Below are positions 22,176 through 33,026 of a stretch of 64,000 bases of DNA, piece by piece. Source of the DNA: Burkholderiales bacterium (GTDB taxonomy: Bacteria > Pseudomonadota > Gammaproteobacteria > Burkholderiales > Burkholderiaceae_C); the NCBI GenBank assembly GCA_003963005.1, contig RXJW01000014.1:1-64000 (forward strand), read 5' to 3'. A program made the translations under genes and the position numbers. The notes under the pieces are model-generated. The model did no database searches, had not been told where the DNA came from, and worked only from the letters and a program-made list of their open reading frames with translations. The stretch's first letter is position 1; each line of letters begins with the position of its first letter.

Positions 22176-23323
22176 ACGGACGCGCACGTCCGCTGGAGGC
22201 CATCGCCGGTTTTGCCGCGATGCTGCGCGAGCAGGGCCTGAGGGTCGGCATCGCAGAGCAGATAGCCTTTGTACGTGCAGCGCTGCTGCTGCCGGCCGCG
22301 CCTGCACGGCGGGTCAGTGATGCCTGGCGCGCCATCGCCTGCCGCGACGCGCGCGACTGGGGCCAATGGCCCGAGCTGTTCGAGCGCTACTGGCAGCCCG
22401 AGCGCATCAAGGGCAAGGTCAGCGTGAGTGGACGGACTAGGCCCTCGCGTGACCTGCGCCAGGCCGTGCGGGCCCTGCGCGATGCGCTGGGTCAGCCCGG
22501 CGGTGGCGGCAACCCTCTGGACAGTGCGCTGGACGTCGCCGGCGGCACTGAAGACGCAGTATCTTGCGACCGCACTCAGGGCGGCGCTAGCCGCACGGAC
22601 GCGTTGCACGATCGCTCCATGTCACTTTGGATGCCGCAGGACCTCGCCCTACTGGAGCGCATCGCAGCGCGCCTGGCCGAGCGGCTGCGCAAGCGCACGA
22701 CGCGCCGCTGGCGGCAGCATCCCCATGGACGCCGGCTCGACATTCGCCGCACGCTGCGCCAGAGCCTTGCGACGGGCGGCCTGCCCGTTGCGCCGGCGTG
22801 GCGCCAGTCGCGCCGGGAGCGGCCTCGCCTTTTCATCCTCGTCGACGTGAGCCGCTCTATGCAGGTGCATGCGCAGCTTTTCCTGCGCGTCGCACGCGCA
22901 TTCGTTGGTGCAGCCGATGCTCGCGTGTTCGTGTTTCACACGCGGCTGGCCGAGATCACGCCGCTGCTGCAGCGAGACTCGGCCGCCGTTCAAGAAAAGG
23001 TGAACGCCGTAACCGCCGGCTTCGGCGGCGGCACGCGGATTGCCGCCAGCCTGGCCGACTTCCACCGCCGGCACGCACGTCCCCAGTTGGGACGCGGCTC
23101 GCGCGTCTGGCTGTTCTCTGATGGCTTCGACGCTGACGAGCCGGGAGCATTGGCCGAGCAGATGATTTCACTGCGCCAGCGCGGCGCGCGAATCACGTGG
23201 TTCCACCCGACCGTCCGGCCTCCCGCGTCGGCGGCGGTGCGGGGCTGCGCCGGGCTGATCGAGAGCTTCGTGCCGCTGTCGTCGCTACACGACCTCGCGC
23301 AAGCGCACACCATGATTCACTGA
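22172..23323 (+). CDS. coxE: CoxE VWA-domain protein
   Basis: LFILVDVSRSMQ MIDAS motif; overlaps coxD by 4 nt. Confidence 0.9.
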   Translation: MNGRARPLEAIAGFAAMLREQGLRVGIAEQIAFVRAALLLPAAPARRVSDAWRAIACRDARDWGQWPELFERYWQPERIKGKVSVSGRTRPSRDLRQAVRALRDALGQPGGGGNPLDSALDVAGGTEDAVSCDRTQGGASRTDALHDRSMSLWMPQDLALLERIAARLAERLRKRTTRRWRQHPHGRRLDIRRTLRQSLATGGLPVAPAWRQSRRERPRLFILVDVSRSMQVHAQLFLRVARAFVGAADARVFVFHTRLAEITPLLQRDSAAVQEKVNAVTAGFGGGTRIAASLADFHRRHARPQLGRGSRVWLFSDGFDADEPGALAEQMISLRQRGARITWFHPTVRPPASAAVRGCAGLIESFVPLSSLHDLAQAHTMIH

Positions 23324-23333
23324 AGGAGGTCGC

Positions 23334-24254
23334 ATGACCGCCACTAGTAGCTCGACAAGCACCAAGTCCCTTTATTGGATTTCCTCGGCAGCCCGGCTGC
23401 AGGCCGTCGGCAAGCCGTTCGCGTTGGTCAGCGTCGTGCGCGTCGCAGCGCCCAGTTCAGCCCGGCCTGGTGACAAGGCGCTGGTCACAGCTGACGGCTG
23501 CATCGACGGCTGGATCGGCGGCGGCTGTGCGCAGCCGGCCGTCGTGCGCACGGTGCGCGACGCCTTGCAGGACGGCAAGCCGCGCATGATCCGCATCGCC
23601 CCTGCCGTTGAAGGCAGCGAGCGCGAACTGGCAGACGTGCTGGAGTTCGGCATGGCGTGCCACTCTGGCGGCACGATAGAGCTGTTCATCGACCCCGTGC
23701 TGCCACCGGCCCACCTGGTGGTGGTGGGCGATTCACCGGTGGCGCTGTCGCTATCGGAGCTGGCGCCGCGAGTGGGCCTTGCCGTCACTGCGATCGCGCA
23801 CGAGGCCGACGCAAGCCGATTCGCCGATGCGCGGCAGGTGCTCTGTACCGACGACGCGATCGCGTTAGCCGGTGAAGTGAATCCCGGCGCATTCGTCGTT
23901 GTGGCCACTCAAGGCCGTCGCGACCTACAGGGCCTGAGCGCAGCGTTGTCAGTAAAGGCCCGCAAGATCTTCTTTGTGGCGAGCGCGCGCAAGGCCGAAG
24001 TACTGCGCAAAACCCTGCTCGAATCCGAACACGACCCAGCCGCCGTGGCCGCCATCGTCGCCCCCGCCGGCCAGGCCATCGGCGCGCAGACGCCGCAGGA
24101 GATCGCGCTTGCCGTGCTGGCCGCCGTCATCGCGGCGCGACGCGGCGCCCCCCCGAAGGCGCCCGTCCCGCAATGCGTGACGCCCCCGGTGCCTCTGCCC
24201 GAACTGGCGCCGGTTTCCGGCTCTTGCTGCGGCGGCACAAGCGCCAAAGGGTAG
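23334..24254 (+). CDS. coxF: CoxF/XdhC family protein
   Basis: WIGGGCAQPAVVR, C-terminal APAGQAIGAQTPQEIALAVLAAV and Cys-rich SGSCCGG tail. Confidence 0.85.
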   Translation: MTATSSSTSTKSLYWISSAARLQAVGKPFALVSVVRVAAPSSARPGDKALVTADGCIDGWIGGGCAQPAVVRTVRDALQDGKPRMIRIAPAVEGSERELADVLEFGMACHSGGTIELFIDPVLPPAHLVVVGDSPVALSLSELAPRVGLAVTAIAHEADASRFADARQVLCTDDAIALAGEVNPGAFVVVATQGRRDLQGLSAALSVKARKIFFVASARKAEVLRKTLLESEHDPAAVAAIVAPAGQAIGAQTPQEIALAVLAAVIAARRGAPPKAPVPQCVTPPVPLPELAPVSGSCCGGTSAKG

Positions 24255-24259
24255 CCGCC

Positions 24260-24934
24260 ATGGGTTGCATCCTGAAGGGCGGTGGCGGTCTGTACAGCCG
24301 CCTCGTGGTGGGCGCCGTCGTACTTGCAGCCGGCGCTGGCGAGCGCATCGGCCAGCGTCCCAAGAGCCTGCTGGAGCTGGGCGGTGTGCCGCTGATCCGG
24401 CGCACGCTGATCGCGCTGTCCGGCGCAGGTGTAGATGAAGTGGTGGTGGTGCTGGGCCACCATGCCGGACTGATCGGATCGGCAGTCGAGTCCTTCCCTG
24501 TTACCGTCGTCCACAATCCTCGTCCCGAGGAAGGGCAGGTGTCCTCGCAACGCGTAGGGCTGGCCGCGCTCACAGGCAAACTGGACGCCGTACTGGTCGT
24601 GTTGGCCGACCAGCCGCTGATCAACGCCCAGGACATCAGCGCGCTGATCGGCGCCTGGAAGAAGCGGCGCGAAGGCGTGGCCGTGTTGTACCCGGAAGTC
24701 GACGGCCAGCGAGGCAACCCGGTCATGTTCAGCGCCGACGTTAGGGAGCAGATCCTTGCGGGCGCAAACCAAGCCGGGTGCCGCCAATGGCAGGCCAGAC
24801 ACCCGGAACAGACGCAGGCCTTTGTCACGGACAACCGGCGGTACTGCGTGGACATCGACACGCTCGAGGACCTGGAGCGCTTCGAACGCGAGACTGGCCA
24901 CGCGCTGCGCTGGCCAGCCGGCGTCGTAGCCTGA
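24260..24934 (+). CDS. MocA-like molybdenum cofactor cytidylyltransferase
   Basis: VLAAGAGERIGQRPKSLLELGGVPLI, DQPLI, GQRGNPVMFS, VDIDTLEDLERF. Confidence 0.85.
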   Translation: MGCILKGGGGLYSRLVVGAVVLAAGAGERIGQRPKSLLELGGVPLIRRTLIALSGAGVDEVVVVLGHHAGLIGSAVESFPVTVVHNPRPEEGQVSSQRVGLAALTGKLDAVLVVLADQPLINAQDISALIGAWKKRREGVAVLYPEVDGQRGNPVMFSADVREQILAGANQAGCRQWQARHPEQTQAFVTDNRRYCVDIDTLEDLERFERETGHALRWPAGVVA

Positions 24935-24940
24935 ACTGCC

Positions 24941-25642
24941 ATGTCGTACGCCCCCGGATTCCATTCGCTATGGCCCGTGCCGCTGGGCGTGCACCGCCAT
25001 CCACAGTGCGAGCCGCTCAACGCGCTACTGGTCCGCGTGTTTACAGCACTGCGGGCCACGCAGACGCTCACGCGCGGCACCCCCCCAGGCCCGTTTTTTG
25101 CCAGCGACGACGACCTGCTCCAACGTGTCCAGTTGGCTGAATGGCAACAGTTCGTTCGGTTCGTCGTGGAGAGCCTGCGCGACACGGTCAGCCAGGCAAA
25201 CCGGGGCACTTGGCCGCCCGACGCGCTGGATCTGCGCGTCGCGATTGAAGGCATGTGGTTCCAGTGCGCAAACGGGGGCGTCTTCCATGACCTGCACACA
25301 CACGGCAACTGTTCCTGGTCAGGCGTGTACGTTGTACAGGTCGATGAAACCTCTGCACGCGTCGCCCACCCCGTCTATGGCGAGGCGAACGGAGTGACGC
25401 GCTTCTACGGACCTCCCTTCCTGTCACTGGCCGGGGCGCATGCCGACATCGGCAACGCGTACTTGCAGCCACCGCACGTCGACATTGCGCCGGTGCCGGG
25501 ACAGCTCGTGTTGTTCCCCGCATCGCTGGCGCACCAGGCCATGCCCTACGACGGCGCGGCAGACCGCATCATCGTGTCGTTCAATGCCAGCATCCATGCC
25601 GCCCGGGGCAGCAACCGGCTGCATAACTACGGCCCCGCCTGA
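24941..25642 (+). CDS. putative 2OG-Fe(II) oxygenase (TIGR02466-like) within cox cluster
   Basis: HTHGNCSWSGVYVVQ...PVPGQLVLFPASLAHQAMPY...RIIVSFN matches the family's HxH...H...R pattern. Confidence 0.7.
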   Translation: MSYAPGFHSLWPVPLGVHRHPQCEPLNALLVRVFTALRATQTLTRGTPPGPFFASDDDLLQRVQLAEWQQFVRFVVESLRDTVSQANRGTWPPDALDLRVAIEGMWFQCANGGVFHDLHTHGNCSWSGVYVVQVDETSARVAHPVYGEANGVTRFYGPPFLSLAGAHADIGNAYLQPPHVDIAPVPGQLVLFPASLAHQAMPYDGAADRIIVSFNASIHAARGSNRLHNYGPA

Positions 25643-25649
25643 GACCGGC

Positions 25650-26369
25650 ATGCAAAACGCCCTCCTGCGCATGCTGTCCTGGTCGCTGCTGATCGGCTGC
25701 TGGCTGTCCCTTGGGGCGATTGGGCAGTCGCTGTCGCCGCTGCAGGCCGGTGGCTTGCTGCCCGTCGTCGCCGCGCTGGCCTGTGGCGGCCTGCTGCTGC
25801 ATTGGTGGCACGCGTCGCGTAGGCCGGGCTGGTTCGACTGCTTCCTGCCGCCGGGCGGCGGCATCCCCTGGCGCCGTCCGGCGGCCTGGCCGAAATTCTG
25901 TGCACGCTGCGCGATGCTGCCGATGATGGCAACACTCGTGCTGATGGGGCAGTGGTGCAGTGCATCGGGATTGGCACCCTGGCAAACCATCGCACTGCAC
26001 CTATCGGCCATGCTGCTACCCGCGCTGCTGCTGCGTTCTCGTGGCTCGCCGGTCTTGATCGCCTCGGCAATGGGCATGGGCATGGCGCTACTGCTGGTGC
26101 TGCAGGGCATCAAAGGGTTGATGGCACTGTCACTTTGCCAGTCGATCGCCTGGGGCATCGCTCAGTCAACGCCCGCTGTGCCTGCGTCGGCAGGCCATCG
26201 GCGCCACTGGGGCCTTGCGCTCATACCTGCGCTTACGACGTTGGCGCTAGGCCTGGGAATCGACGCTGCAGGCCCCAAGGCACTTGAAACCATGCAGGTG
26301 ACGCTGAGCTTTGCCGCCTGCGCGGGGTTCCTGCTTGCACCGAAGGCAATGCTGGAGACCGAGCCATGA
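25650..26369 (+). CDS. polytopic membrane protein of unknown function within cox cluster
   Basis: Multiple hydrophobic segments; starts 8 nt after the oxygenase stop and overlaps coxI by 4 nt. Confidence 0.65.
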   Translation: MQNALLRMLSWSLLIGCWLSLGAIGQSLSPLQAGGLLPVVAALACGGLLLHWWHASRRPGWFDCFLPPGGGIPWRRPAAWPKFCARCAMLPMMATLVLMGQWCSASGLAPWQTIALHLSAMLLPALLLRSRGSPVLIASAMGMGMALLLVLQGIKGLMALSLCQSIAWGIAQSTPAVPASAGHRRHWGLALIPALTTLALGLGIDAAGPKALETMQVTLSFAACAGFLLAPKAMLETEP

Positions 26370-27370
26370 ACGGTATTGACGTGGAAGTGCTGCGCACCGC
26401 CATCGCGTGGCGCGCGAAGGGGCATCGGGTCGTTATGGGCACAGTGGTACGGACCTGGGGATCCTCGCCCCGCCCGCCAGGGTCGCTGATGATCGTCCGC
26501 GACGATGGACAGGTGGCCGGTTCACTGTCCGGCGGCTGCATCGAGGACGATTTGGTCGACCGCGTTCGGCGCGGCGAATTGGCGCTCGCCGCACCCACAT
26601 CCACGCTCTATGGAGCCACGGCCGAAGAAGCTCGCCGCTTCGGGCTGCCTTGCGGCGGGAGTGTGCTGATCGTGCTAGAGCCCTTGCATGATCACTCCTG
26701 CCTGGAAGCATTGCTGCGCGAGATCGAGCAGCGCCATGTCGTACTGCGCCGGCTGGTGCTAGCTTCAGGGGCTGTGCAGCTTGCCAGCGCGGCAAGCGGC
26801 GACGCCATAACGTTTGACGGGCAGACCCTGACAACCGTGCACGGCCCGCGTCTGCGGCTGTTGATCGTAGGGGGAGGGCAGCTGTCGCGCTACCTCGCAG
26901 CGATGGCGAGGATGCTTGACTACCAGGTCACGGTGTGCGAGCCACGTGTCGAGTACCACGAGGGCTGGGAGACGCTTGACGGCGTCGCACTGTCGCGCGA
27001 GATGCCGGACGACCTGGTCCAGACAATGCAACTCGATGGCAACTCAGCTGTGGTCGCTGTGACGCACGATCCCAAGCTCGACGACCTTGCACTGATGGAA
27101 GCGCTCAAAGGCAAGGCCTTTTATGTCGGGGCCCTCGGCTCACGGCGCAACAACGACGTACGCCGCGAACGTCTGCAGCAATTTGACGTAACACACAAGC
27201 AAGCCCAAGCGTTGCGTGGACCCGTGGGCTTGAACTTCGGTGGCAAGACCCCGCCCGAAATAGCTCTGGCGATCCTTGCTGAGATGACCGCGATGCGCCA
27301 CGGCATCGTTCCAGATGGCACGCTTGCTGACTGGGGCCGTTCAAATACGGACTGTCGTGCGGTTGGGTAG
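26366..27370 (+). CDS. coxI: CoxI/XdhC family protein
   Basis: GSSPRPPGSLMIVRDDGQVAGSLSGGCIEDDLV; YVGALGSRRNNDVRRERL; GLNFGGKTPPEIALAILAEM. Confidence 0.88.
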   Translation: MNGIDVEVLRTAIAWRAKGHRVVMGTVVRTWGSSPRPPGSLMIVRDDGQVAGSLSGGCIEDDLVDRVRRGELALAAPTSTLYGATAEEARRFGLPCGGSVLIVLEPLHDHSCLEALLREIEQRHVVLRRLVLASGAVQLASAASGDAITFDGQTLTTVHGPRLRLLIVGGGQLSRYLAAMARMLDYQVTVCEPRVEYHEGWETLDGVALSREMPDDLVQTMQLDGNSAVVAVTHDPKLDDLALMEALKGKAFYVGALGSRRNNDVRRERLQQFDVTHKQAQALRGPVGLNFGGKTPPEIALAILAEMTAMRHGIVPDGTLADWGRSNTDCRAVG

Positions 27371-27744
27371 GTAGAAGTTCGGCGGCGTCAGGCGTTTTCG
27401 TACTTCCGTGAGGTTCCGGCGAATCTCGGAGCGCAACCCACGTTACTGGAGTCAAGTCTGATACCCCGGGGAAGCGGCCATGATGTCCAATTTTGGCGAG
27501 CACGTTAAGGTGTCGCGAAGTATGTCCCACCACGGACGGCGCGGAGTGTTGTGGCCGGAACAACGACTTGGCATGCGGGAGCCGCGGGGTAAATGCGCAT
27601 GCGCGTGTTGCTTAGCCGCGAGGGCTGGCAGTTGGGCGAAGGCAGTTCTACTGGAACTTCGGCGAGGAGAAACTGCAGTAGCACCTCAGGGTGCCCAAGA
27701 AGCGCAAATCGGTAGCTATGTTTGAAGACCCGCCTCGGTGTTCG

Positions 27745-28749
27745 TCAGCGCACAAGTCTTGACGCCATTCCCGTGCAACCGAAGGCCTCGAAGCGGTCGG
27801 CGCACAGGTCGCGCGCGCCCACCAGCGCGGCGGCGAGGAACTTGCGCGGGTCGAACTCGTCGGGGCGCTGAGCCATCGCGCGCCGCATCGCGCCGGTCAT
27901 CGCGAGGCGGATGTCGGTGTCGATGTTGATCTTGCGCACGCCGTGGCGGATGCCTTCCTGGATCTCCTCGACCGGCACGCCGTAGGTTTCCTTGATGTCG
28001 CCGCCGTGCTCGCGGATGACGGTCAGCCACTCCTGCGGCACCGACGACGAGCCGTGCATGACGAGATGGGTGTCGGGGATGCGCGCGTGGATCTGCTTGA
28101 TGCGGTCGATCGCGAGGATGTCGCCCGTGGGCTTGCGGCTGAACTTGTAGGCGCCGTGCGAGGTGCCGATGGCGATGGCCAGGGCGTCCACGCCGGTCTG
28201 GGCGACGAAGTCGGCGGCCTGGTCGGGGTCGGTCAGCATCTGCTCGTGGGTCAGCACGCCTTCGGCGCCCACACCGTCCTCCTCGCCGGCGGTGCCGGAT
28301 TCGAGCGAGCCCAGGCAGCCCAGTTCGCCTTCCACCGACACGTCCACCGCATGCGCCATCTCCACGACGCGCCGGGTCACGGCCACGTTGTACTCGTAGC
28401 TGGCTGGGGTCTTGGCGTCCTCCAGCAGCGAGCCGTCCATCATCACGCTGGTGAAGCCCGAACGGATGGACTGCATGCACACCGCGGGGCTGGCGCCGTG
28501 ATCCTGGTGCATGACGATGGGCAGGCGCGGATACATCTCGACGGCGGCCTCCACCATCTTGCGCAGGAAGGGCTCGCCCGCGTATTTGCGCGCGCCGGCC
28601 GAGGCTTGCAGGATGACCGGGCTATCGGTCTTCTGGGCGGCCTGCAGGATGGCCTGGATCTGTTCCAGGTTGTTGACGTTGAAGGCGGGCACGCCGTAGC
28701 GGTGCTCGGCGGCGTGGTCGAGCAGGCGGCGCAGGGAAATCATGGGCAT
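27745..28749 (-). CDS. cbbA: fructose-bisphosphate aldolase class II (Calvin subtype)
   Basis: [35 protein letters not shown]...MHQDHGASP...VMHGSSSVP. Confidence 0.95.
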   Translation of the reverse strand: MPMISLRRLLDHAAEHRYGVPAFNVNNLEQIQAILQAAQKTDSPVILQASAGARKYAGEPFLRKMVEAAVEMYPRLPIVMHQDHGASPAVCMQSIRSGFTSVMMDGSLLEDAKTPASYEYNVAVTRRVVEMAHAVDVSVEGELGCLGSLESGTAGEEDGVGAEGVLTHEQMLTDPDQAADFVAQTGVDALAIAIGTSHGAYKFSRKPTGDILAIDRIKQIHARIPDTHLVMHGSSSVPQEWLTVIREHGGDIKETYGVPVEEIQEGIRHGVRKINIDTDIRLAMTGAMRRAMAQRPDEFDPRKFLAAALVGARDLCADRFEAFGCTGMASRLVR

Positions 28750-28774
28750 CGGGGACTCCGGTGGGTTTGAGTAT

Positions 28775-29956
28775 TCAGTTGGCGCGGTCTTCGAGCGCGC
28801 GCACGGCGGGCAGGGTCTTGCCTTCCAGGAATTCGAGGAAGGCGCCGCCGGCCGTGGAGACGTAGTCGATGCGGTCGGCCACGTCGAACTGGTTGACGGC
28901 GGCCACCGTGTCGCCGCCGCCGGCGATGGAAAAGGCCTTGGAGTTGGCGATGGCCGTGGCCAGCATGCGCGTGCCGTGCGAGAACTTCTCGATCTCGAAC
29001 ACGCCGAGCGGCCCGTTCCAGACGATGGTCTTGCAGGTCTCCAACTCGTCGACGAGGCGGCGCATGGACTGCGGACCGAAGTCGAGGATGAGGTCGCTGC
29101 CGCCGACCTCGGCCACCGGCTTGATGGCGGGCAGGGCGGTCTCGGAGACGGCGTCGGCCACGACGACGTCGCTCGGCAGGAAGAGCCGCGCGCCGCGGGC
29201 CTTCAGCGTGGCCATCACCTCGCGGGCGGCGTCCACCATGCCGGGCTCGCACAGCGACTTGCCCACCGGCTGGCCGGCCGCCAGCAGGAAGGTGTTGGCC
29301 ATGCCGCCGCCGACGATCAGCAGCTCCACGCGCTGCGCCAGCGCGTTCAGGATGGCCAGCTTGGTGGACACCTTGGAGCCGCCGACGATGGCCGCCATGG
29401 GCCGCTCGGGCGCCGCCAGCGCGCGACCCAGCGCCTGGAGCTCCGACGCCATCAGCGGCCCGGCGCAGGCCTCGCCGGCCAGCCGGGCCAGGGCCTCGGT
29501 GGTGGCTTCGGCGCGGTGGGCGGTGCCGAAGGCATCGTTCACATAGACGTCGCAGAGCGCGGCCATGCGGTGGGCCAGCTCGCGCGAATTCGCCTTCTCG
29601 CCGGGGTTGGCGCGGCAGTTCTCCAGCATCACCACCGCGCCGGGCGCCACGTCGAAGGGCTGGTCGAGCCAGTCGGTGACCAGTGGCACGGGTGTGCGCA
29701 GCAGATGCGCCAGCCGCTCGGCGACGGGGCGCAGCGAGTCACGCGCTTCGAGCCTGCCTTCCGCGGGCCGGCCCAGGTGGGAGGTCACCATCACGCGGGC
29801 GCCCTGCTGCAGCGCCTGCTGGATGCCGGGCAGGCTGGCGCGGATGCGGGTGTCATCGGCCACGCGGCCGGCGGCGTCCAGCGGCACGTTGAGGTCGCAG
29901 CGGATGAAGACGCGCTGGCCGCGCAGGTTGATCTCGTGGAGAGTCTTGAAGGCCAT
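28775..29956 (-). CDS. cbbK: phosphoglycerate kinase
   Basis: [38 protein letters not shown]. Confidence 0.96.
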   Translation of the reverse strand: MAFKTLHEINLRGQRVFIRCDLNVPLDAAGRVADDTRIRASLPGIQQALQQGARVMVTSHLGRPAEGRLEARDSLRPVAERLAHLLRTPVPLVTDWLDQPFDVAPGAVVMLENCRANPGEKANSRELAHRMAALCDVYVNDAFGTAHRAEATTEALARLAGEACAGPLMASELQALGRALAAPERPMAAIVGGSKVSTKLAILNALAQRVELLIVGGGMANTFLLAAGQPVGKSLCEPGMVDAAREVMATLKARGARLFLPSDVVVADAVSETALPAIKPVAEVGGSDLILDFGPQSMRRLVDELETCKTIVWNGPLGVFEIEKFSHGTRMLATAIANSKAFSIAGGGDTVAAVNQFDVADRIDYVSTAGGAFLEFLEGKTLPAVRALEDRAN

Positions 29957-29967
29957 GCCGCGCCTCC

Positions 29968-30981
29968 TCAGGCGCGGGACATGGCAAGGGCCGTGTCGAG
30001 CATGCGGTTGGAGAAGCCCCACTCGTTGTCGTACCAGGCACAGACCTTGACGAGGCGGCCACTGGCCACCTTGGTGCAGCTGGCGTCGACGATGCTGGAG
30101 CGCGCATCGTGGTTGAAGTCCACCGACACCAGCGGTTCGTCGCTGTAGCCGAGGATGCCCTGCAGCGGGCCGGCGAAGGCCGCCTCGCGCAGCAGGCCGT
30201 TGACCTCCTCGACCGTCGTGTCGCGCCCGGCGGTGAACACGAGATCCACCATCGAGACATTGATCGTCGGCACCCGCACCGCGAAGCCGTCCAGCCGCCC
30301 GGCCAGTTCGGGCAACACTAGGCCCACTGCGGCGGCGGCGCCGGTCTTGGTCGGGATCATGGACTGCGTGGCCGAGCGGGCGCGGCGCAGGTCCTCGTGA
30401 TAGACGTCGGTCAGCACCTGGTCATTCGCGTAGCTGTGGATGGTGGTCATCAGGCCGTGCGCGATGCCGACGCCCGCGTGCAGCACCCGGGCCACGGGTG
30501 CCAGGCAGTTGGTGGTGCAGGAGGCGTTGGAGACGACGCGGTGCTCGGCCTTCAGCACGCCGTGGTTGACGCCATAGACGATGGTGGCGTCCACGTCGGC
30601 ACCGCCGGGCGCGCTGATCAGCACCTGCTTCGCGCCGGCCGCCAGGTGGGCGCCGGCCTTGGCCTTGCTGGTGAACAGGCCGGTGCATTCCATGACGAGG
30701 TCCACGCCCATGTCACGCCACGGCAGCTCGGCGGGGTTGCGAATGGAGGTGACGCGGATGCGCCGGCCGTCCACGACGAGGTGCTCGCCCTCGCAGGACA
30801 CCGGCAGGCCGAAGCGGCCGTGGGCCGTGTCGTGGCGGGTCAGGTGGGCGTTGACGCGGGCGTCGCCCAGGTCGTTGATGGCGACGATGTCGATCTCGTG
30901 CGTGCGCTGGGTCTCGAACAGCGCGCGCAGCACGTTGCGGCCGATGCGGCCATAGCCGTTGATGGCGATGCGGAGGGTCAA
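29968..30981 (-). CDS. cbbG: glyceraldehyde-3-phosphate dehydrogenase
   Basis: [20 protein letters not shown] (apparent TTG start), [13 protein letters not shown]. Confidence 0.95.
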   Translation of the reverse strand: MTLRIAINGYGRIGRNVLRALFETQRTHEIDIVAINDLGDARVNAHLTRHDTAHGRFGLPVSCEGEHLVVDGRRIRVTSIRNPAELPWRDMGVDLVMECTGLFTSKAKAGAHLAAGAKQVLISAPGGADVDATIVYGVNHGVLKAEHRVVSNASCTTNCLAPVARVLHAGVGIAHGLMTTIHSYANDQVLTDVYHEDLRRARSATQSMIPTKTGAAAAVGLVLPELAGRLDGFAVRVPTINVSMVDLVFTAGRDTTVEEVNGLLREAAFAGPLQGILGYSDEPLVSVDFNHDARSSIVDASCTKVASGRLVKVCAWYDNEWGFSNRMLDTALAMSRA

Positions 30982-31003
30982 GGGAATGTCTCTCGGGTTG
31001 TCG

Positions 31004-33022
31004 TTATGAAAGCAGGGCGCGGGCACGCGCGGCCACGGCCTCGGCGGTGAGGCCGAACAGCGGGAACAGCTCGCCGGCCGGGGCGGATTCGCCGAAGCGG
31101 TCGATGCCGACCACGTCGCCGTTCTCGCCGACGTACTTCCACCACAGGCCGGTGCTGCCGGCCTCGATGGCCAGGCGGGGCAGGTGGCGGGGGATGACGT
31201 CAGCACGCCAGGCGGCGTCCTGGCGGTCGAACACATCCAGGCAGGGCAGGGACACGACGCGGGCCGGGATGCCGGCCTCGGCGAGCAGCGGGGCCGCTGC
31301 CAGTGCGAGGCCGACCTCAGAGCCGCTGGCCAGCAGCGCGACGCGCTCGCCTTCGGGCCGGCGCAGCACGTAGCCGCCGCGGGCGATGTCGTCCAGGCGC
31401 GCGCGGCCGTCGCCGGCATGCGGCAGGGCCTGGCGCGACAGCAGCAGCGCGCTGGGCCCGTCCAGCCGGCGCATGGACTCGCGCCAGGCCACGGCCGTTT
31501 CGGTCGCGTCGGCGGGGCGCCAGACGTCCAGGCCGGGGATGAGGCGCAGGCTGCTGGCATGCTCCACCGGTTGGTGGGTGGGGCCGTCCTCGCCCAGGCC
31601 GATGGAGTCGTGGGTGTAGACGTGCACGACCGGCAGCTTCATCAGCGCCGCCATGCGCACGCCGTTGCGGGCGTAATCGGAGAAGGCCAGGAAGGTGCCG
31701 CCGAAGGGCCGGTAGCCACCGTGCAGCGCCAGGCCGTTCATGACGGCCGCCATGCCGAACTCGCGCACGCCGTAGTGGACGTGGTTGCCGGTGCCCGTGC
31801 CCTTGAGCGCGCGGTGGCCCTTCCAGTCGGTGAGGTTCGATCCGGTCAGGTCGGCCGATCCGCCCAACAGCTCGGGCGTCGCAGGCCCGAGGTCCTGCAG
31901 CACGTCCTGCGAGGCCTTGCGGGTAGCGACGGCCGCCGCCTTGGCCTCGGCCGTGGCGCAGGCGTGGGCCAGCGCTTCCTCAGTCTCTGCCGTCAGCGGT
32001 GCCTTGCGGTCGCAGCGGCGCAGCAGCTCGCGGGCGAGGTCGGGGTAGGCCAGGGCGTATTCGGCAAAGCGCTGTCGCCACGCAGCGTTCAGTGCGGCGC
32101 CGCGCTCGCGGGCTGACCAGGCCTGCTGCACCTCGGCCGGCACCTCGAAGGGCGCAGCCGTCCAGCCCAGGGCCGCGCGGGTCAGCGCGATCTCGTCGGC
32201 GCCCAGTGCCTCGCCATGCACCTTGGCCGTGCCGGCGCGGTTGGGCGAGCCCCTGCCGATGGTCGTGCGGCAGCAGATCAGCACTGGCTTCTCGGCGGCA
32301 TGCGCAGCGGCGATGGCGCGGTCCAGCGCGTCGAAGTCGTGGCCGTCTACTTCGCGCAGCACCGCCCAGCCATAGGCCTCGAAGCGGCCGGGCGTGTCGT
32401 CGCCGAACCAGCCCTTCACGTCGCCGTCGATGGAGATGCCGTTGTCGTCGTAGAAGGCGACGAGCTTGTTCAGCTTCCAGGTGCCCGCCAGCGAGCAGAC
32501 CTCGTGGCTGATGCCCTCCATCAGGCAGCCGTCACCGAGGAAGGCGTAGGTGCGGTGGTTGACGACCTCGTGGCCGGGGCGGTTGAACTCGTCGGCCAGC
32601 AGCTTCTCGGCCAGTGCCATGCCCACCGCGTTGGCGATGCCCTGGCCCAGCGGGCCGGTGGTGGTTTCCACGCCGGGCGTCATGCCGAACTCGGGGTGGC
32701 CGGGCGTCCGGCTGTGCAGCTGGCGGAAGCGCTTCAGCTCATCCATCGGCAACTCGTAGCCGCTCAGGTGCAGCAGCGCGTACAGCAGCATGGAGCCGTG
32801 GCCGTTGGACAACACGAAGCGGTCGCGGTCCAGCCAGGCGGGGTCGGCCGGGTCGTGGCGCAGGTGGTGGCGCCACAGCGCCTCGGCGATGTCGGCCATG
32901 CCCATGGGCATGCCGGGGTGGCCGGAGTGCGCGGCCTGCACGGCGTCGACGGCCAGCATGCGCAGCGCGTTGGCGCAGCTCTGGCGCAGGGTGCGGGAGG
33001 GAAGGTCGTTCTTCATCGCCAT
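31004..33022 (-). CDS. cbbT: transketolase
   Basis: [43 protein letters not shown]. Confidence 0.96.
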   Translation of the reverse strand: MAMKNDLPSRTLRQSCANALRMLAVDAVQAAHSGHPGMPMGMADIAEALWRHHLRHDPADPAWLDRDRFVLSNGHGSMLLYALLHLSGYELPMDELKRFRQLHSRTPGHPEFGMTPGVETTTGPLGQGIANAVGMALAEKLLADEFNRPGHEVVNHRTYAFLGDGCLMEGISHEVCSLAGTWKLNKLVAFYDDNGISIDGDVKGWFGDDTPGRFEAYGWAVLREVDGHDFDALDRAIAAAHAAEKPVLICCRTTIGRGSPNRAGTAKVHGEALGADEIALTRAALGWTAAPFEVPAEVQQAWSARERGAALNAAWRQRFAEYALAYPDLARELLRRCDRKAPLTAETEEALAHACATAEAKAAAVATRKASQDVLQDLGPATPELLGGSADLTGSNLTDWKGHRALKGTGTGNHVHYGVREFGMAAVMNGLALHGGYRPFGGTFLAFSDYARNGVRMAALMKLPVVHVYTHDSIGLGEDGPTHQPVEHASSLRLIPGLDVWRPADATETAVAWRESMRRLDGPSALLLSRQALPHAGDGRARLDDIARGGYVLRRPEGERVALLASGSEVGLALAAAPLLAEAGIPARVVSLPCLDVFDRQDAAWRADVIPRHLPRLAIEAGSTGLWWKYVGENGDVVGIDRFGESAPAGELFPLFGLTAEAVAARARALLS

Positions 33023-33026
33023 CCCC

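Noticed and set aside
27595-27604. Palindrome GCGCATGCGC in the cox-cbb junction
   Set aside because: Short GC palindromes are frequent in this composition; no supporting context.
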